Source: Prochilodus magdalenae
Taxonomy: Eukaryota; Chordata; Actinopteri; Characiformes; Prochilodontidae
Assembly (NCBI GenBank): GCA_024036415.1
Contig: JAMWET010000034.1
Span: forward strand, 690,001-754,000
Direction of reading: 5' to 3'
Length of the DNA stretch: 64,000 bases
The translations under genes were made by a program, and so were the position numbers. Shown here one piece after another: positions 13,365 to 25,257 of this stretch; the stretch's first letter is position 1; the number at the start of each line of letters is the position of its first letter. Below the pieces are notes generated by a model. It did not search any database. It had not been told where the DNA came from and saw only the letters and a list, made by a program, of their open reading frames with translations.

Positions 13365-14670
13365 GAATAAGTGATATATATTTATTTGGCTGATCAGAAA
13401 TGGAACAAAATTTGATCATGTGATCATTTTTAAACGCTGACACAAGTCTAAATACTGCAGTACACCACACACCTACAAAGAGCTCTATAAAGAGTTCACT
13501 GCCCAATTTTTGGCTTCCTACTTTTTATGCCAACTCAAGCTGTTTTTGTGCCAGGCTACTTCTACTTAATAATTTCACTGACAATGACACTATTACTCAA
13601 ATATGGGGCTTAGGCTACTCTGCCCACCATTCGGTAAGGTGTCAGGGGTACAAATATCCAATCAAATCAGCTGTCTGGTTGTACGCTGAACAGAGGAGTA
13701 CAGCTACAGCAAAACCAGGATGTTCACACGCAGTAAGCACTCTGTCACTCACACACATCAGGGCCAGATATCTCTCTGTGAAGCCCCCCAGCCCAGGAGG
13801 CAATTCTTCCTATCGCTGCCGCACACCTGCATGCCATTACAACTTATCTTCCACTGGTTTTTCCAACCAGCCTTTCTACAGCTCCTTCAATTTTATACTT
13901 ATTAGGGCTTTGCCGGTCACCCCTGACTAGCTTCTACTCAGCAAGCAGCCGTCACAGAGTCAGATTGCTGGCCCTCTGTAAGGTTTCACAAGATTATGCA
14001 ACTGGCTGATTATGTGGAAGTGTGTCAAGGTCAGTGGTCATACTTTACTGGTCTCGCCTGTGCGTGACTGGCCGTGCCAGCGAGCAACTCGGTGGCAATA
14101 ACAACAACAAGTCACCACTAATATCCCCACTATTATTTTCCCTTCTCTGATACTCGCTTTAGCAGTGTATTTTTCACAGCTGAGGCAACGACATACTGCA
14201 TACAGTACAAATAGGTCACTGAACACCCCAATCCCCCATGCTCTGGGAGCAGGGGACTACTTAGGTCGCCCCCATGTCTTAAGTCATACGCTAAGTGCAC
14301 TGACATTCACATGAAATAAGTCAGTGCTCTGAGAACGTGGTCCCCAGAACATATCAGACGCTACTGAGAGATAATTGGCTGTTATGGTTTTGATTAAATT
14401 CATTGATTTTTTCTTCTGCGCACTGCAGCATTCCACTTCATGCCTTAAGTGACCCATCAGACAACCCAAATATTCACTGACCATCCTTTCGGACAAGCTT
14501 TTATTCTGCTATAACACCACAAAGAGGTTTTAGCAACTGGGGCTCTCACCCAAATACAAAGTATGACTAGGCCCAAATAGTCATTAGACCTAAGCCCACT
14601 GACGAAAGCTGTGTTACTGACTATCAGATGGTCAGATTTAAATATCAGAATTCACAGCAAATGGAACGTA

Positions 14671-15372
14671 TACTCATTTTCCAAAAATAGACAGCTGCAC
14701 CCTGGAGGAGTGACGACAGGAATGAAACTTGGTGTGCAGGTTTCGCATTGTGAGACCTGTGAACATGCTCAGCTGCACACGTGACCTAACAAGCCATGAC
14801 TGGGGATGTTCAGCGAGCAGTGATGCTCTCCATATGTCTTCCTGTTAGTGTCAGCATCATTGGTTGGCCTATACGGCAGGACTGCATGACCGTAACGCTG
14901 ACTGCTCCTAACACCACGTCAACATTGGCAAAGACTACAAGGGATTAATGCAAGACTGTCATGGAGTGACTCAGAATGGCAGAGGGTCATCTTCAGTGAC
15001 AAGTCCTGCTTTTGTCTTGGTGGAGCAACCAACGAATCCGTGTGTGGAGGCATCGTGGTCAGCACCAAGATTAACGCATCACACGTCCAGAAGGCCGGGT
15101 ATCACCTCTATCCCTACCGCAAAATCAGCAGGAACTGTGTGAGAATATTCAAGCTGCATGAGATGGATTATTACAGGACAACATTAGGAACCTCTACAGC
15201 TCCATGCTGAGACGTGTGGCCTCCTGCTTTAGCAAACATGGCGGCCTGACTCCGTACTGAGAGACACTGCTTCTGTATGTGTAGCTCAATAAATATCACC
15301 CATATCAGTCTAAATCTATCATCATTTATTGTTTACATAATCTACAGCCATTCTTCTCTGACGATGAGTGAG
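14671..15372 (+). mobile_element. Small Tc1-like element copy
   Basis: Collinear family copy: GACAGGAATGAAACTTGGTG, CTTCCTGTTAGTGTCAGCA, CTCAGAATGGCAGAGGGTCA then TCTTCAGTGACAAGTCCTGC (W.RVIFSDKSC), GTGTGGAGGCATCGTGGTCA, GGATTATTACAGGACAACAT, CTCTACAGCTCCATGCTGAG. It ends with an inverted terminus TCTGACGATGAGTG. The DNA encodes remnants of the Tc1 transposase C-terminus (DGLLQDNIRNLYSSMLRRV). Asp-Glu of the SDES motif has become Asp-Lys. It is too short to be autonomous. Confidence 0.82.
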
Positions 15373-15410
15373 TGTATTTGTCTTATAAGTGGTTCTCATA
15401 TATTGTGTAG

Positions 15411-15582
15411 TCCAAGGCCGGGGAACTTAAGGTGAGAGTCCAGCGCAGTTTGGTGACTTCCCTGCTCTATCACACCAGCTAAACCTGCTAATTAGATGAT
15501 GAGTTAAATCAGGAATGAGTAGGAAAATCACCAACCTGTACAGGAATCTGGCATTCCAGGACTGGCGTTCCCCACCTCAGGT
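15411..15582. mobile_element. Probable hAT-like MITE
   Basis: The left AGTCCAAGGCCGGGGAAC and right CAGGACTGGCGTTCCCCACC form an imperfect inverted pair. A related partial end, CAGTGGTTACCATCCCTGGT then CCTGGAG, occurs at 15932. Confidence 0.45.
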
Positions 15583-16595
15583 GCAGTCTGTGTTCTACAT
15601 CAGTCCTGTTATCAGCTCAAAACATTTAATTGCACCATGAGGCACCGCTGTGTTTTAACTACGTTTAAACTAGCTCTCTTGGTTAACAGCTAAAGCCATG
15701 CAGCAGCTATGCACAAATGAAATATCTCACCTTGTGAAACATGAACAGTAGAACAGTGGTTTAACTGGCAGACACTGTGGTTCTGTTACAGTTAATGAAT
15801 TTGAATATAATATATAAAATAAACACAGCTGGAACTAATGTAACAGACACATAGGTGTGTCTTATTTTCTCACTGGTGCTTTTGTGACTGAATGAAAACA
15901 AATCCACACAGCAATGTTCCAACATCTACTGCAGTGGTTACCATCCCTGGTCCTGGAGATGTACCTTCCTGCAGAGATTAGTTCCAGCTACAAACTGCTC
16001 CACCTGTTTCAGCTCATTTCTTCAGATGTCCTTAATTGTCTAGGTGTCAGATACTTTAGTGTCCGGTAAGGTGGAAGCACGTTGGAAGTAAACTCTTCAG
16101 GAACGTAGCTCAGCAAGTGGATGGTTAGTGATCACAGATCTAGCATAAAGCTTTGTCAAATTAGCACAATGCTACCGCAAATGAGAGATAAACTCCCTAT
16201 CAATGCCTATTAATGACTTCAGAAGAAGTGGTGGATGGGCAGGTGTCGACAAAGTTTTGGACAGTCTGATAGCGACTGCAAGATACTCAAACAAGCCAAA
16301 TATCATACTTACAGTATTTAAAATAGATAAATAATAATAATGCACTTGTGTACCTTCATGTGTGTTTTGCCACTCGCCTGCAACCTGTGAGCCTCAGTTC
16401 TAATGCATAATCGGTTCTGTATAATCGTAAGCGTCCTCCAGCCCACTTGGAACTCAGCCACAACCTTTGCAAGCAGTTGAACTAAGAAACAGCCATCATT
16501 AAATGCCAATAACGCGTCACACTGTAATCACATTAAACAATAAACCTTAAAATGACTGACTTAACTGGATTAATCAACAGTGATTAACTACACTT

Positions 16596-17150
16596 CAAAA
16601 AAGGTTTTAGGAAAACGATTCTATACAAAACTAAGGACTTTCAAAGAACCATATTGAGAGTATAAATTTAACCTCCTGAGACCCAGACTCGCTTGGTGTG
16701 CAATTTTAATTTCCTAGCTATGTGTGATTCGAAGGACCTAACAAGTATAAAAACTGGAAGTTGTTCTGGTAAAAAAACAATGTCGTCATATGAGGCCAAA
16801 GGGTCAACGTTTTAAAAAGTACCATGGTGCAGAGAAGCAGAATTGTAAGGTCCTCATGTGAGGACGCAGGGGTCTCAGGAGGATAAGGTGAAATGGTTCT
16901 TCAAAATTGATGGAAAATGAGCAGTTCATGGTTCTATACAACACAAAAAAGGGTATTCCTATTGCAATCTGCAATCTATTGCTACAATGTCAAAAAGAAC
17001 CCTTTTAGGTGCTACATAGAACCTTTCTGAAAAGGTTCTACATAGAACAATAAGTAACACATTTTCCATCAGTCTGATGCACAGAACAATTTCAACCAGA
17101 AACACTTTCATACAGAACTATTTCCGGTACCAAAGAACCATCTTAGGTAA
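16596..17150. mobile_element. Palindromic 'AAAGAACC' MITE interrupted by a piggyBac MITE
   Basis: The words AAAAAAGGTTTTAGG, AAAGAACCATATTG, ATGGTTCT(T/A), AAAAGAACCCTTTTAGG, ACATAGAACCTTTCTGAAAA with its inverse TTTTCAGAAAGG nearby, and AAAGAACCATCTTAGG recur in both orientations. This is a well-known class of self-complementary fish MITE. The 211-bp element above separates its left 75 bp from the rest. Confidence 0.6.
16672..16882. mobile_element. piggyBac-like MITE, 211 bp, nested
   Basis: The ends are CCTCCTGAGACCC and its inverse GGGTCTCAGGAGG. TTAA precedes the left end (16668-16671) and ATAA follows the right, so one copy of a TTAA target duplication has mutated. TTAA targets and CCTCCTGAGACCC ends are typical of fish piggyBac MITEs. 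It lies inside another repeat (next entry). Confidence 0.8.
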
Positions 17151-17547
17151 CATAGCTGTTGTAGAGCGTAGCCTGCTGTTAGCAGCTTGCACCATAGTTT
17201 CTTATTCCTTGTTAGCCTTCAGTTATCATGATCTACACAGCCATGTGATCCTCTCTTGATGCCCTAGTGCTCATATTCATTTGGGTTCCAAAGGATGGAA
17301 AATATTCTGGAAGGAGATATCAGTAAACTGATATTCACAAGATGATATGAACAAGAAGAGCGAGAGATCAAGTTGTCTGTAACCATAATGGCTACTTAAG
17401 TGTTTATCATGTTAGGCTTAACATACACTCCACAGACAATATACATATCATAAAGAGCCATAGATGGGTAGAAAAATGACACATACAGGGGGGAAAATGA
17501 CAAAAGAAAAAATGTATTATTTATTAAATGTTGCAGATATGTATTGT

Positions 17548-17725
17548 GTTGGTGGATAACACCAGAGAGGGCCAGGGAGCTACTGCCCCATGTGGAAGAC
17601 TGGGGTTCGATTCCCAGTCTGGGTAACTATGCTGTGCTACACCAATAAGGGCAAGACTCCTAACACTACATTGGCCTACCTATAATATAAAGACCTTGTA
17701 GAATGTTATGGCATATCAGAAATAC
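17548..17725 (+). mobile_element. tRNA-derived SINE, A box lost
   Basis: Same family as 29588-29800: GGATAACACCA, GGAGCTACTGCCCCATGTGG, B box GGTTCGATTCC (17604-17614), CTATGCTGTGCTACACC, CAAGACTCCTAACACTACAT, TGGCCTACCT. The head is truncated so the A box is missing, and the tail is decayed. Confidence 0.78.
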
Positions 17726-17747
17726 TATTTGGAGCCATGTTGTTGAA

Positions 17748-17882
17748 TGTGTCGCATGGGACTTGTTCAACTGCTTCATGCAACTATCAGACAGGATGTT
17801 GCAGGCAATGCAAAACATGTGAACAGTTGCATGACAGTTTCACTATGTAGGGCCAGCCTAACAAACTTCATTGTATTGTGTT
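17748..17882. repeat. Direct repeat R1 flanking block A
   Basis: This segment contains GTTGCAGGCAATGCA, CATGACAGTTTCACTATGTAGGG after an insertion-like ACAGTTG, CCAGCCT and CATTGTATTGTG. The same words in the same order occur at 18340-18475 (GTTGCAGGCAGCACA, CATGGCAGTTTCACCGTATAGGG, CGAGCCT, CATTGTGTTTG). The two copies bracket block A. Confidence 0.65.
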
Positions 17883-18200
17883 TTATTTAAGGACAGCGCA
17901 GAGGCTCACTGATTCAGGATTCCAGCGTCTCGCTGTGACAAAACGGCAGCAACGGTCATAAATTAGAGAAGTAGCTCTGAAAGCGTTGACCAGAGCAATC
18001 TGGCAGCCAAGCCAAGCTGCCAAAGCGAGAGTGTCTGGATTCGCTTCGAGGTCAACAGTAGCAGGCTGTTATTTGTTATCGGGACTCAGAGTGACAGGCG
18101 AACCGCAGGGACCAGCCATCTTTCAGTGTCTTTGATTTATTCTGCATTCATGTATTCATTTGTTTTTCTTTCGGTTCAACCAGTTGAAATGTTTGACCAC
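17883..18200. repeat. Non-coding block A (duplicated at 22967)
   Basis: This segment starts TTTATTTAAGGACAGC and shares with 22967-23250, in the same order and orientation, GGCTCA.TGAT.CAGGATTCC, GTCATAAATTAGAG, GGTCAACAGTAGCAGGCTGTT, a GAGNGACAG.CGAAC motif and GTCT.TGATTT. It carries about 25-30 extra bp in the middle (around 17985-18030). It does not resemble a transposon that I know and has no terminal repeats. It could be a duplicated regulatory element or an unrecognised repeat family. Confidence 0.75.
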
Positions 18201-18339
18201 TGGGTATTTTTTTGCAAGGCCATTATTTATTCTTCTGATGATAAGATGTTCCAGCGCTCCAAATGCGGAATGTAAATTGCACCTTGCAGATGAGCTTATA
18301 TAGAGAATGGTGGGGTGTATCTGAAAGTACTGTTTGACT

Positions 18340-18475
18340 AACTACTGTAGTCATGTAATGTGACTATGAGGCATTATGTTGCAGGCAGCACATAGCATGT
18401 ACATGGTGGCATGGCAGTTTCACCGTATAGGGCGAGCCTGCAAACAAATGTCATTGTGTTTGCTCAACATAAAAA
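18340..18475. repeat. Direct repeat R2 flanking block A
   Basis: This is the partner of 17748-17882, about 590 bp downstream in the same orientation, with roughly 70-75% similarity by eye. Together they form an R1-A-R2 arrangement; no copy of R was noticed next to block B. Confidence 0.65.
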
Positions 18476-19731
18476 GCATCGTGCAGCCCTAAAAACCTCT
18501 TGTTGCCAGAAGCTCATTACTTCAGACAATCCTCTGTATCTCTATGAACCGCTGACCACAGCTAACGATGCTCAACACAAAGCTTCCCAGGAACTCAGCT
18601 GCTGAGACGCTCCAACCGAAGACCGAGAGCTAGCAGCTTTTCATACCTTTACAGCAAAAAAGCAACAGTAAAGTGCAGTGGTCCCGTTTTCAGTTCTATT
18701 GAGTTCACCCCTAATCCCTCCGACCACTCCCTATGCGGTTTATGGTTTGACCTTAACGTTGCTGTGTCAGGGCAATCCACACACACTCTGGGTCATTGTT
18801 TCGAGGAGCACAGGTTTTTTTAGCCGTCAGGGCCCGTATTCACAAAGCATCTGCAGTGTAGCGGAACGGGGGATCGGCTTAGCGTCTTCTGACCAAAGGA
18901 ATAATATAAAAAAGCATGATGAGCACTTCTGTTCGAACATCCTTTAAGGAAGCAGGCCCTAGACCAATGTTAATTGAATGTCAAATCTCCATAAAATCAA
19001 TTTCTTTGTTCTTCTTATTAATTATGTGCTTTTGCGAGGATGATTTCCATACGCCTTTGGCCAGTGTTTGTCTCTCTGGGCTTATTAACTTTGGACTTTT
19101 ATTTATTTATTTCACTGGGCACTGATTCATCTGTGCAGATCTCCAGAACTAAGAGAGAGACCCATCAACATTTTCATCACAACTGACCTTTCAAGGAGTA
19201 CGACCATTGGTAGACAGGAAAACAGGTGGGCACAGCGTGTTAAGGGATGTGGGGTTTTTTTTTGGAACCCTTTAAACGCCAATTCAGAGTCTTATGAAAT
19301 CCACCCTGTGTGCACTAAAGGAAGAGTCTGTTCAAGCAGTGACCTTCACAGTGTCCTTGGCTAGTCTACCTGTTGACAGCTATTCACAATGCAGAATTCA
19401 TGACTAGAGTTTACCCAAACCCTGTGTTTGGCACTGTGATGCTATACAGAAATCCATACTTTGCTTCAGGCAAAAGACTGTAGCCTGCAGTGTTCACGTG
19501 TGGATGCTGGAGAACTGGAATACAGACAACAGAAACATCAGCGCCGGCATGATGTTTTTAAAGAAGCCCTCAAACCAGAAATTCAAGCCTTGTAGAAATG
19601 TCCAGTAGAAATTTTGACACTATTGTGGCATTCACGTGTACTCATAACATATCCCAATTTTTGATGATTTTTAACTTTATGCATCATTTGAACACAGCAG
19701 CTGCTGTTTACACTGTGTGTTCGAGAGAAAT

Positions 19732-19776
19732 GGCTCAAAACTGTGATATATATATATAAATCCATACCTTTAATGT

Positions 19777-19850
<74 letters not shown>

Positions 19851-19931
19851 ATCCATAACTTTTAATGTACTTTAATGTATATATGTATATATCCATCCAT
19901 ATATATCCATACAGTTTTGAGCCATATATGG

Positions 19932-19966
<35 letters not shown>
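19732..19966. repeat. AT microsatellite within an inverted repeat
   Basis: GGCTCAAAACTG (19732-19743) and its exact inverse CAGTTTTGAGCC (19912-19923) enclose (TA)n tracts (19780-19850) and two copies of a TCCATA..TTTAATGTACTTTA word. A further (TA)n run is at 19934-19966. Strong hairpin or cruciform potential. Confidence 0.8.
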
Positions 19967-19969
<3 letters not shown>

Positions 19970-20828
19970 ATCAAAGTTAAATTAAGTTCCGTCTTTTGTA
20001 AAGTAGCCATTTTGGAGATATTGTTTTTCATTGGACAGGCTTAGACAACAGGATTTAGCCCTGTAAATATACAGCAAAACATTTAATAAAATAAAAACAG
20101 AGGTGTGCTCTAATGCCTTAAATTTATCATGCACACTAAAATGTAGCGGCCAAATATGTAGAAGCTTTAATCAGATTTCATTGTGTCCACTGCCACTTTA
20201 CACAGAGTAGGGTATACAAACCTGTCATTGCGGATTGGGTAACACCTCTAACACACATCATCAGACCAGAGTAAAAGTACCTCAAAGCCTATCACACAAC
20301 GTTCTGCTCAGGTTCAACAACCTGGCAACTAATGTTTTGTGTCCCCGGTGCCATAATCCAATGCTCCCAGAGATCTATATCCCTTAATATGCACACACAT
20401 CAACCAGGCTAGATACTGTTCTTTCTATAACCATAAAACATTCATTCAGTTTAAGACTATCACTCACTCACTCATTCTCTAATCCACTTTTATTCCTCTG
20501 GGCTTAATAGGCAGAAGGCAGCCCATCCATGTGTTTCCTAGCCTCAGTATGGCTGCTTTAGCTCATGTTGCATTCCGGTGCCCCTCAGAAGACTGAATAA
20601 ACTAGACGGTAAACTAGTAAATATGACATTACATGACACCCGCCACATGGGAAAAGCACAGAGATCTGTCCTGGTGTTTCCTTGCTGTATTAAGAAGCAC
20701 AAAGGTTTAATAGAAGCACATCATCAAGTGCCATAACCTCATAACCTAGTCTACCATCTAGAATCCAGAGTTAAACAGTTCTAAATACGACTCTGTTCAT
20801 TTGAGGGCAGTTTCCAAGTAGGAAAATT

Positions 20829-21273
20829 GGTGTTTCCCAGTTCCCGACACCACTTAAAGGCTGCATCAGTAATAGCGTATTAATGAGCTGATTATTTGGA
20901 TCAGGTGCATTAGGATCAGAGAAACACTAAAGCTGCATGCCATGCTTCAGGGTCCCTGAGCAGCACTGTCATACTCCCTACACATGTGAGTACAGGATGT
21001 GGGATAAGAGAACAGCAGCTAGAATACACCTTCATTCAGAACGTCCTGCAACGCCTACCATACATCAGAGGACGTGCAGCGACTGCGGGGCAAAGGTTCT
21101 TGCAGCTTCTTGCTATGAAGTGATAAACCATCCCTCACTATTAGCTGCGCAGTATGAAATTATTTTGGAATCACACTTACACTGTACAGTATACTATACA
21201 GGGAACTACTAGGGTGGTTGTAATGCACCTTCAATGTGCAGTGGGCCTTCGGGACCAGGGCTGGGAAATACTG
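20829..21273. mobile_element. Probable hAT-like MITE
   Basis: The left GTGTTTCCCAGTTCCCGAC and right GGACCAGGGCTGGGAAATAC, then TG, are a decayed inverted pair of the CAGTGGTTCTCAACCCTGGT type. The boundaries are weak. Confidence 0.4.
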
Positions 21274-21479
21274 CTTTAGTGTGATCAGAAGCCAAAATAA
21301 GAAAACCTATAGATTTGTTAACTTATAGATTTATAGTAGAAGCTAATGGGCAGGAGCTGAAGTGGTTTCCTGGCCAACAGGCTTTGTGTTTTACACACAG
21401 TTAAAAATAAAGGCTCCTAAATAGTTTCTGGACATGCAGGCCTGGGTATACAGTCGTAGGCAAAAGTCTGCATGCGCCT

Positions 21480-22243
21480 GGTCAAATTACACTCCACAGA
21501 ATAGTTGCACAAATAGTTGCACCTAGATGGATTGGCAGGTGATTGACTGACAGGAATGAAACTTGGTGGGTAGGTTTAACATTGTGAGACATGCACATGA
21601 TTTGAGTTTAACGCTCAGCCGCTCATGTGACATGAGCAAAGACAGGCCTTATCTCTGTACCTGACTGACCCAACCTTCAGCAAGCAGTGATGTCCTCCAT
21701 GAATCATCCTGTTAGTGCCAGCACCTTTGATAGACGGCTGCACCACTCACGACTACATGCACACAGGCGGTTATGATGACTGCCCTTAACACCATGTCAA
21801 TGCCACTAAAGACTGCAATGGTGCCAAGTGGTCATGGAGTGACTCAGAATGGCAGTGGGTCATCTTGAGCGATGCTTTTGTTTTGGTGGAGACGACCAAT
21901 GAATCGGTTGTGGAGGCACCGTGGTCAGCACCAAGATGAGCGGTTTGTTGTCACACATTCAGAAGGGCTGATGTCACTCCACCTCCAACCCTAGCACAAG
22001 ATCTGTGTGAGAATGGGACGGAGCATCACAGGACACTATAAGCAACCTCTACAACTGGCATGCTGGGTTAGCAAACATGGTGGTCTGGCACCATACTGAG
22101 AGATACTACTTCTGTATGTGTAGCTTAATCAATATTATCAGTCTAAATTTAATCATAATTTATTGTTTCTTATCTTCCTTCCCAATACCACTGCAATCCC
22201 ACACTTCCTTCGGGGTGCTATTCATTTAATGAAGAGTGTAAAT
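21480..22243 (+). mobile_element. Small Tc1-like element copy
   Basis: Same family and order as 14671-15372: GTTGCACCTAGATGGATTGG, GACAGGAATGAAACTTGGTG, ATCATCCTGTTAGTGCCAGC, CTCAGAATGGCAGTGGGTCA, GGAGGCACCGTGGTCAGCAC, ATCACAGGACACTATAAGC, CATGCTGGGTTAGCAAACAT. The right terminus is CTTCGGGGTGCTATTC with decayed TGAAGAGTG. Frame broken. Confidence 0.8.
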
Positions 22244-22966
22244 GCTATAATAATAACAATAATAAACATAAAATGTGACCTGTGCAAAGATATTAAAGAT
22301 ATACATATCTGCAGAGGATGTGTCAATATGACTGAAATTGAAGGCTGGTATAACTGGTGGGGTTTTGACAAACAATAGTGTCCTGTGTACCTTTAATGTT
22401 TATAATATTAATTATTTATCATTTTCTTGCTCATATATGCCTACAGATTGCTGTGATTAGCTTTACTATATGCACATAGCTATGCATTAAGACATTAAAG
22501 ATGTATATGTAATATTTTTAAGAGTAATATTCCAGTTTAAAACTACAACTTTATTAGCATGGAAATATCCGTTTTGACGGTGTCTCAAAAATGTCTATGT
22601 ATCATAACACAGTGATATCTAGTGAAGCTAGCATGCTAACCAGCTAGCCCAAAGAAAACGAGTAGCAAAAATAGCAGCAAAGTAAAAGTTAACACTGGTG
22701 CTGATTTAATTACTGGAGCGTAAAGGGACGAATGCTAAACTCACAATGACTCCTCAGACAGGAAAGTAAACAGGGAGGAGTGAAGAGAAAGGAGGAGGGA
22801 CTGTGGAATATGTGAAGCATGAAATCGGCAAAGACAACATTTTACATATTGCTTCTTTAAGGTGCTTTGATCGTTTGTAATCTAGTGTGACTTTTTTAAA
22901 CTTATGTCACAGCAGCAACATACAGCCACCACCTGATATTTAGCGTGTCTGAATGGCCTTTGACCT

Positions 22967-23250
22967 TTTATTTAAGGACAGCCCAGGGGCTCATTGATCC
23001 AGGATTCCTGTCTGTCTCTCTGGGACCATATGCCAGTAACAGTCATAAATTAGAGGGGTAACCGGTGCAAGCAGACAGCCAGACTGACAGTGGCTGGATT
23101 CACTGTGTGGTCAACAGTAGCAGGCTGTTATCAGTCATGGGATCTGAGAGCGACAGCCGAACTGCTGAAGCCAGCCCTGTTACAGTCTCTGATTTGTTTT
23201 GCACTCATTTTTGTTTCCTTCATTTTAACAAACTGATACATTTTACCAAT
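22967..23250. repeat. Non-coding block B (partner of 17883)
   Basis: This is the second copy of block A, about 5 kb nearer the grin3b first exon and in direct orientation. It begins TTTATTTAAGGACAGCCC and ends in a T-rich run before a (TTA)n microsatellite at 23250-23271. Similarity to A is patchy but collinear over about 280 bp, so the duplication is old. No open frame is conserved between the two copies. Confidence 0.75.
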
Positions 23251-23499
23251 TATTATTATTATTATTATATTTGCATAACCATCATTTTCTCCTTCTGCAT
23301 CCTAAAGTCTGTTCCTGTGGAATAAATCTGGCTGTCGCCAGTGACCGTGCAGTGACCTCCAACACCAAACAAAGCAATTACCGGTTCCTCCAACTTCAGA
23401 AAGTCTCTTCTTGCACATGCATCTACAAAGACTATCCCTTCAAAGTATCTTTGGGGGTCCAAAAGTGGTCTGCCGGTACACACAGTGTTAAAATGACTG

Positions 23500-24850
23500 T
23501 TCCACAGTAAGTGACCTCAAGCTTCGGCAGCAGACGGGAAGAAGATGCTGGAGTGTTTGCTTTAATAGGAGGACACATTCTGCCTGAGATTAATGTGCTC
23601 AGTCGACCTGACATTTCAGTACAAAGCCAAGTGCATGGCACGAGCATGCTGGAGCGCCACAGAAAACAGACACTCGAATCAGAAGCGAGAAAGAAATGAG
23701 TTTGGCTTCGTGCTTGTGAAAGAATGATGAAGAAGTCAGCTGGAGAACGCTCTCCTCAAACAGCAGCACCAGCAAATCCACCGACGGAGCATCCAGGCAT
23801 CCCCGAGCACTCCGTCTCCATCCGGCTGCTCCGCACATTCCTTCCCTCAGTGCTTCCTATGCTGAAATCCTGCTGTATTTTTTTCCGCTCCTGCGGAACG
23901 GGCTCCACAGCAGATCAAGCTGGGCTTTTATACAGACTGGCAGACCGTGGGAGAAGAAGGGAGAAGTTTACAGGCTGTAAAGCAGGAGCTTTTGTCATTC
24001 ACTGATCTTCACTCAGGGCTGTCCCATGACAGCATTACAATTACCGCACACTCCCAGCACCATTCAGAAGCTGCTCAGACAGGAGGCGCATTCCAGATGA
24101 ATGGCCCCCATGCATTTGATTGCAGCTGAAATCTGCAAAGAAAGTGCTTGTAGTTGAAGGGGAGGGGGCTCAGTAAGGTGCCTTTCCTTTTTGGGTGATG
24201 TGGTTTGATGTTTTCGCAGTGAATTAAGAAACACTCCAAAGCGACTTTAATGAGAGGATATTAAAGAAGACAAATGTGCGTGCTTTCCCCGAGCGGGTGC
24301 TGAGATTTATGGCGTGTGATTTTTTTTCCAGCCTCGTTTTAATTTCTTAAAGTACCTTGTGATGTAAGCGGGCTTTCTCTGCTCAGGCTCGCCGGTCCCT
24401 TGCAGCAGCACGCAGGCAGTCAAACACCAGCAGCCGTGACAGGTGCAAAACACACAGCACACTCAAATTAGCTGGATGACTGCGCTCCTCCAGGAGCGAT
24501 ATGAAGACGTGCGCTCTGTTGTGTCAAAAATGAAAAAATGAAAGACTCCAGGAAGAACGAATAAGGGATGGACACAGCCGTGCAATCACTTGCAAAGCAG
24601 CTGCCTGATGCGGGTCTGGAAACCAATCAGGCCAGCCTCTTTCATCAGTTAAGGTCACTCGCTGCGTCTTTAAACGAGGGAATAAACACTAACCAAAGCC
24701 CAATCAAGGCTTGAGGGGCCACAAATGGTAAAGGCTGGACAGCAAGCGTTGAGCATGCTTTGACCTGACTGCAACCAGATTAAAAGGTTTTCATGCCATT
24801 AAAGGCCAAACAAGACGCAGCTCGGTCCAGCCTGCTCACAAACATCCAGC
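23500..24850. other. Low-repeat block near grin3b exon 1
   Basis: About 1.3 kb of complex sequence with no repeat I recognise, within 2 kb of the first exon. Part of it reads GCGACTTTAATGAGAGG and TTTATGGCGTGTGATTT. A regulatory role is only a guess from position and texture. Confidence 0.2.
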
Positions 24851-25154
24851 ACTTCTATACACCTCCACTGAGGCAGCTGGCTTAGGGATCAGAACAGAAG
24901 CTTCTCAATGCATAGACAGACATGGAATTCCAATGTTCCTGTTTTATCCCGGTAACAGAGCTCAGACTTTTAAGCCAATATAGACAAATAATTAGACAAA
25001 TAAATAAATAAATAAACAAACACAAAGCAAACAAACAAAATAAATAAATAATTATTACAATTTATTGACCTGAATTCTTTGTTTACATGTCAATATGTCT
25101 GTGTATATGTGTGTGGGACATGTATATACAGAGTATATAATAAACACAGAGGGA

Positions 25155-25196
25155 AGGAGAGATGAGAGAGCTGAGAGAGAGAGGGAGAGAGAGAGA

Positions 25197-25254
<58 letters not shown>
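25155..25254 (+). repeat. (GA)n microsatellite just inside grin3b intron 1
   Basis: GA-rich for 100 bp; pure from about 25200. It starts about 130 bp downstream of the grin3b exon 1 donor in the gene's direction and is (CT)n on the transcribed sense strand. Confidence 0.95.

Positions 25255-25257
<3 letters not shown>

Noticed and set aside
20460..20476. CRISPR-like or other short regular array
   Set aside because: The short CACT repetitions are a tiny simple repeat; no spacer-repeat structure occurs anywhere in the window.
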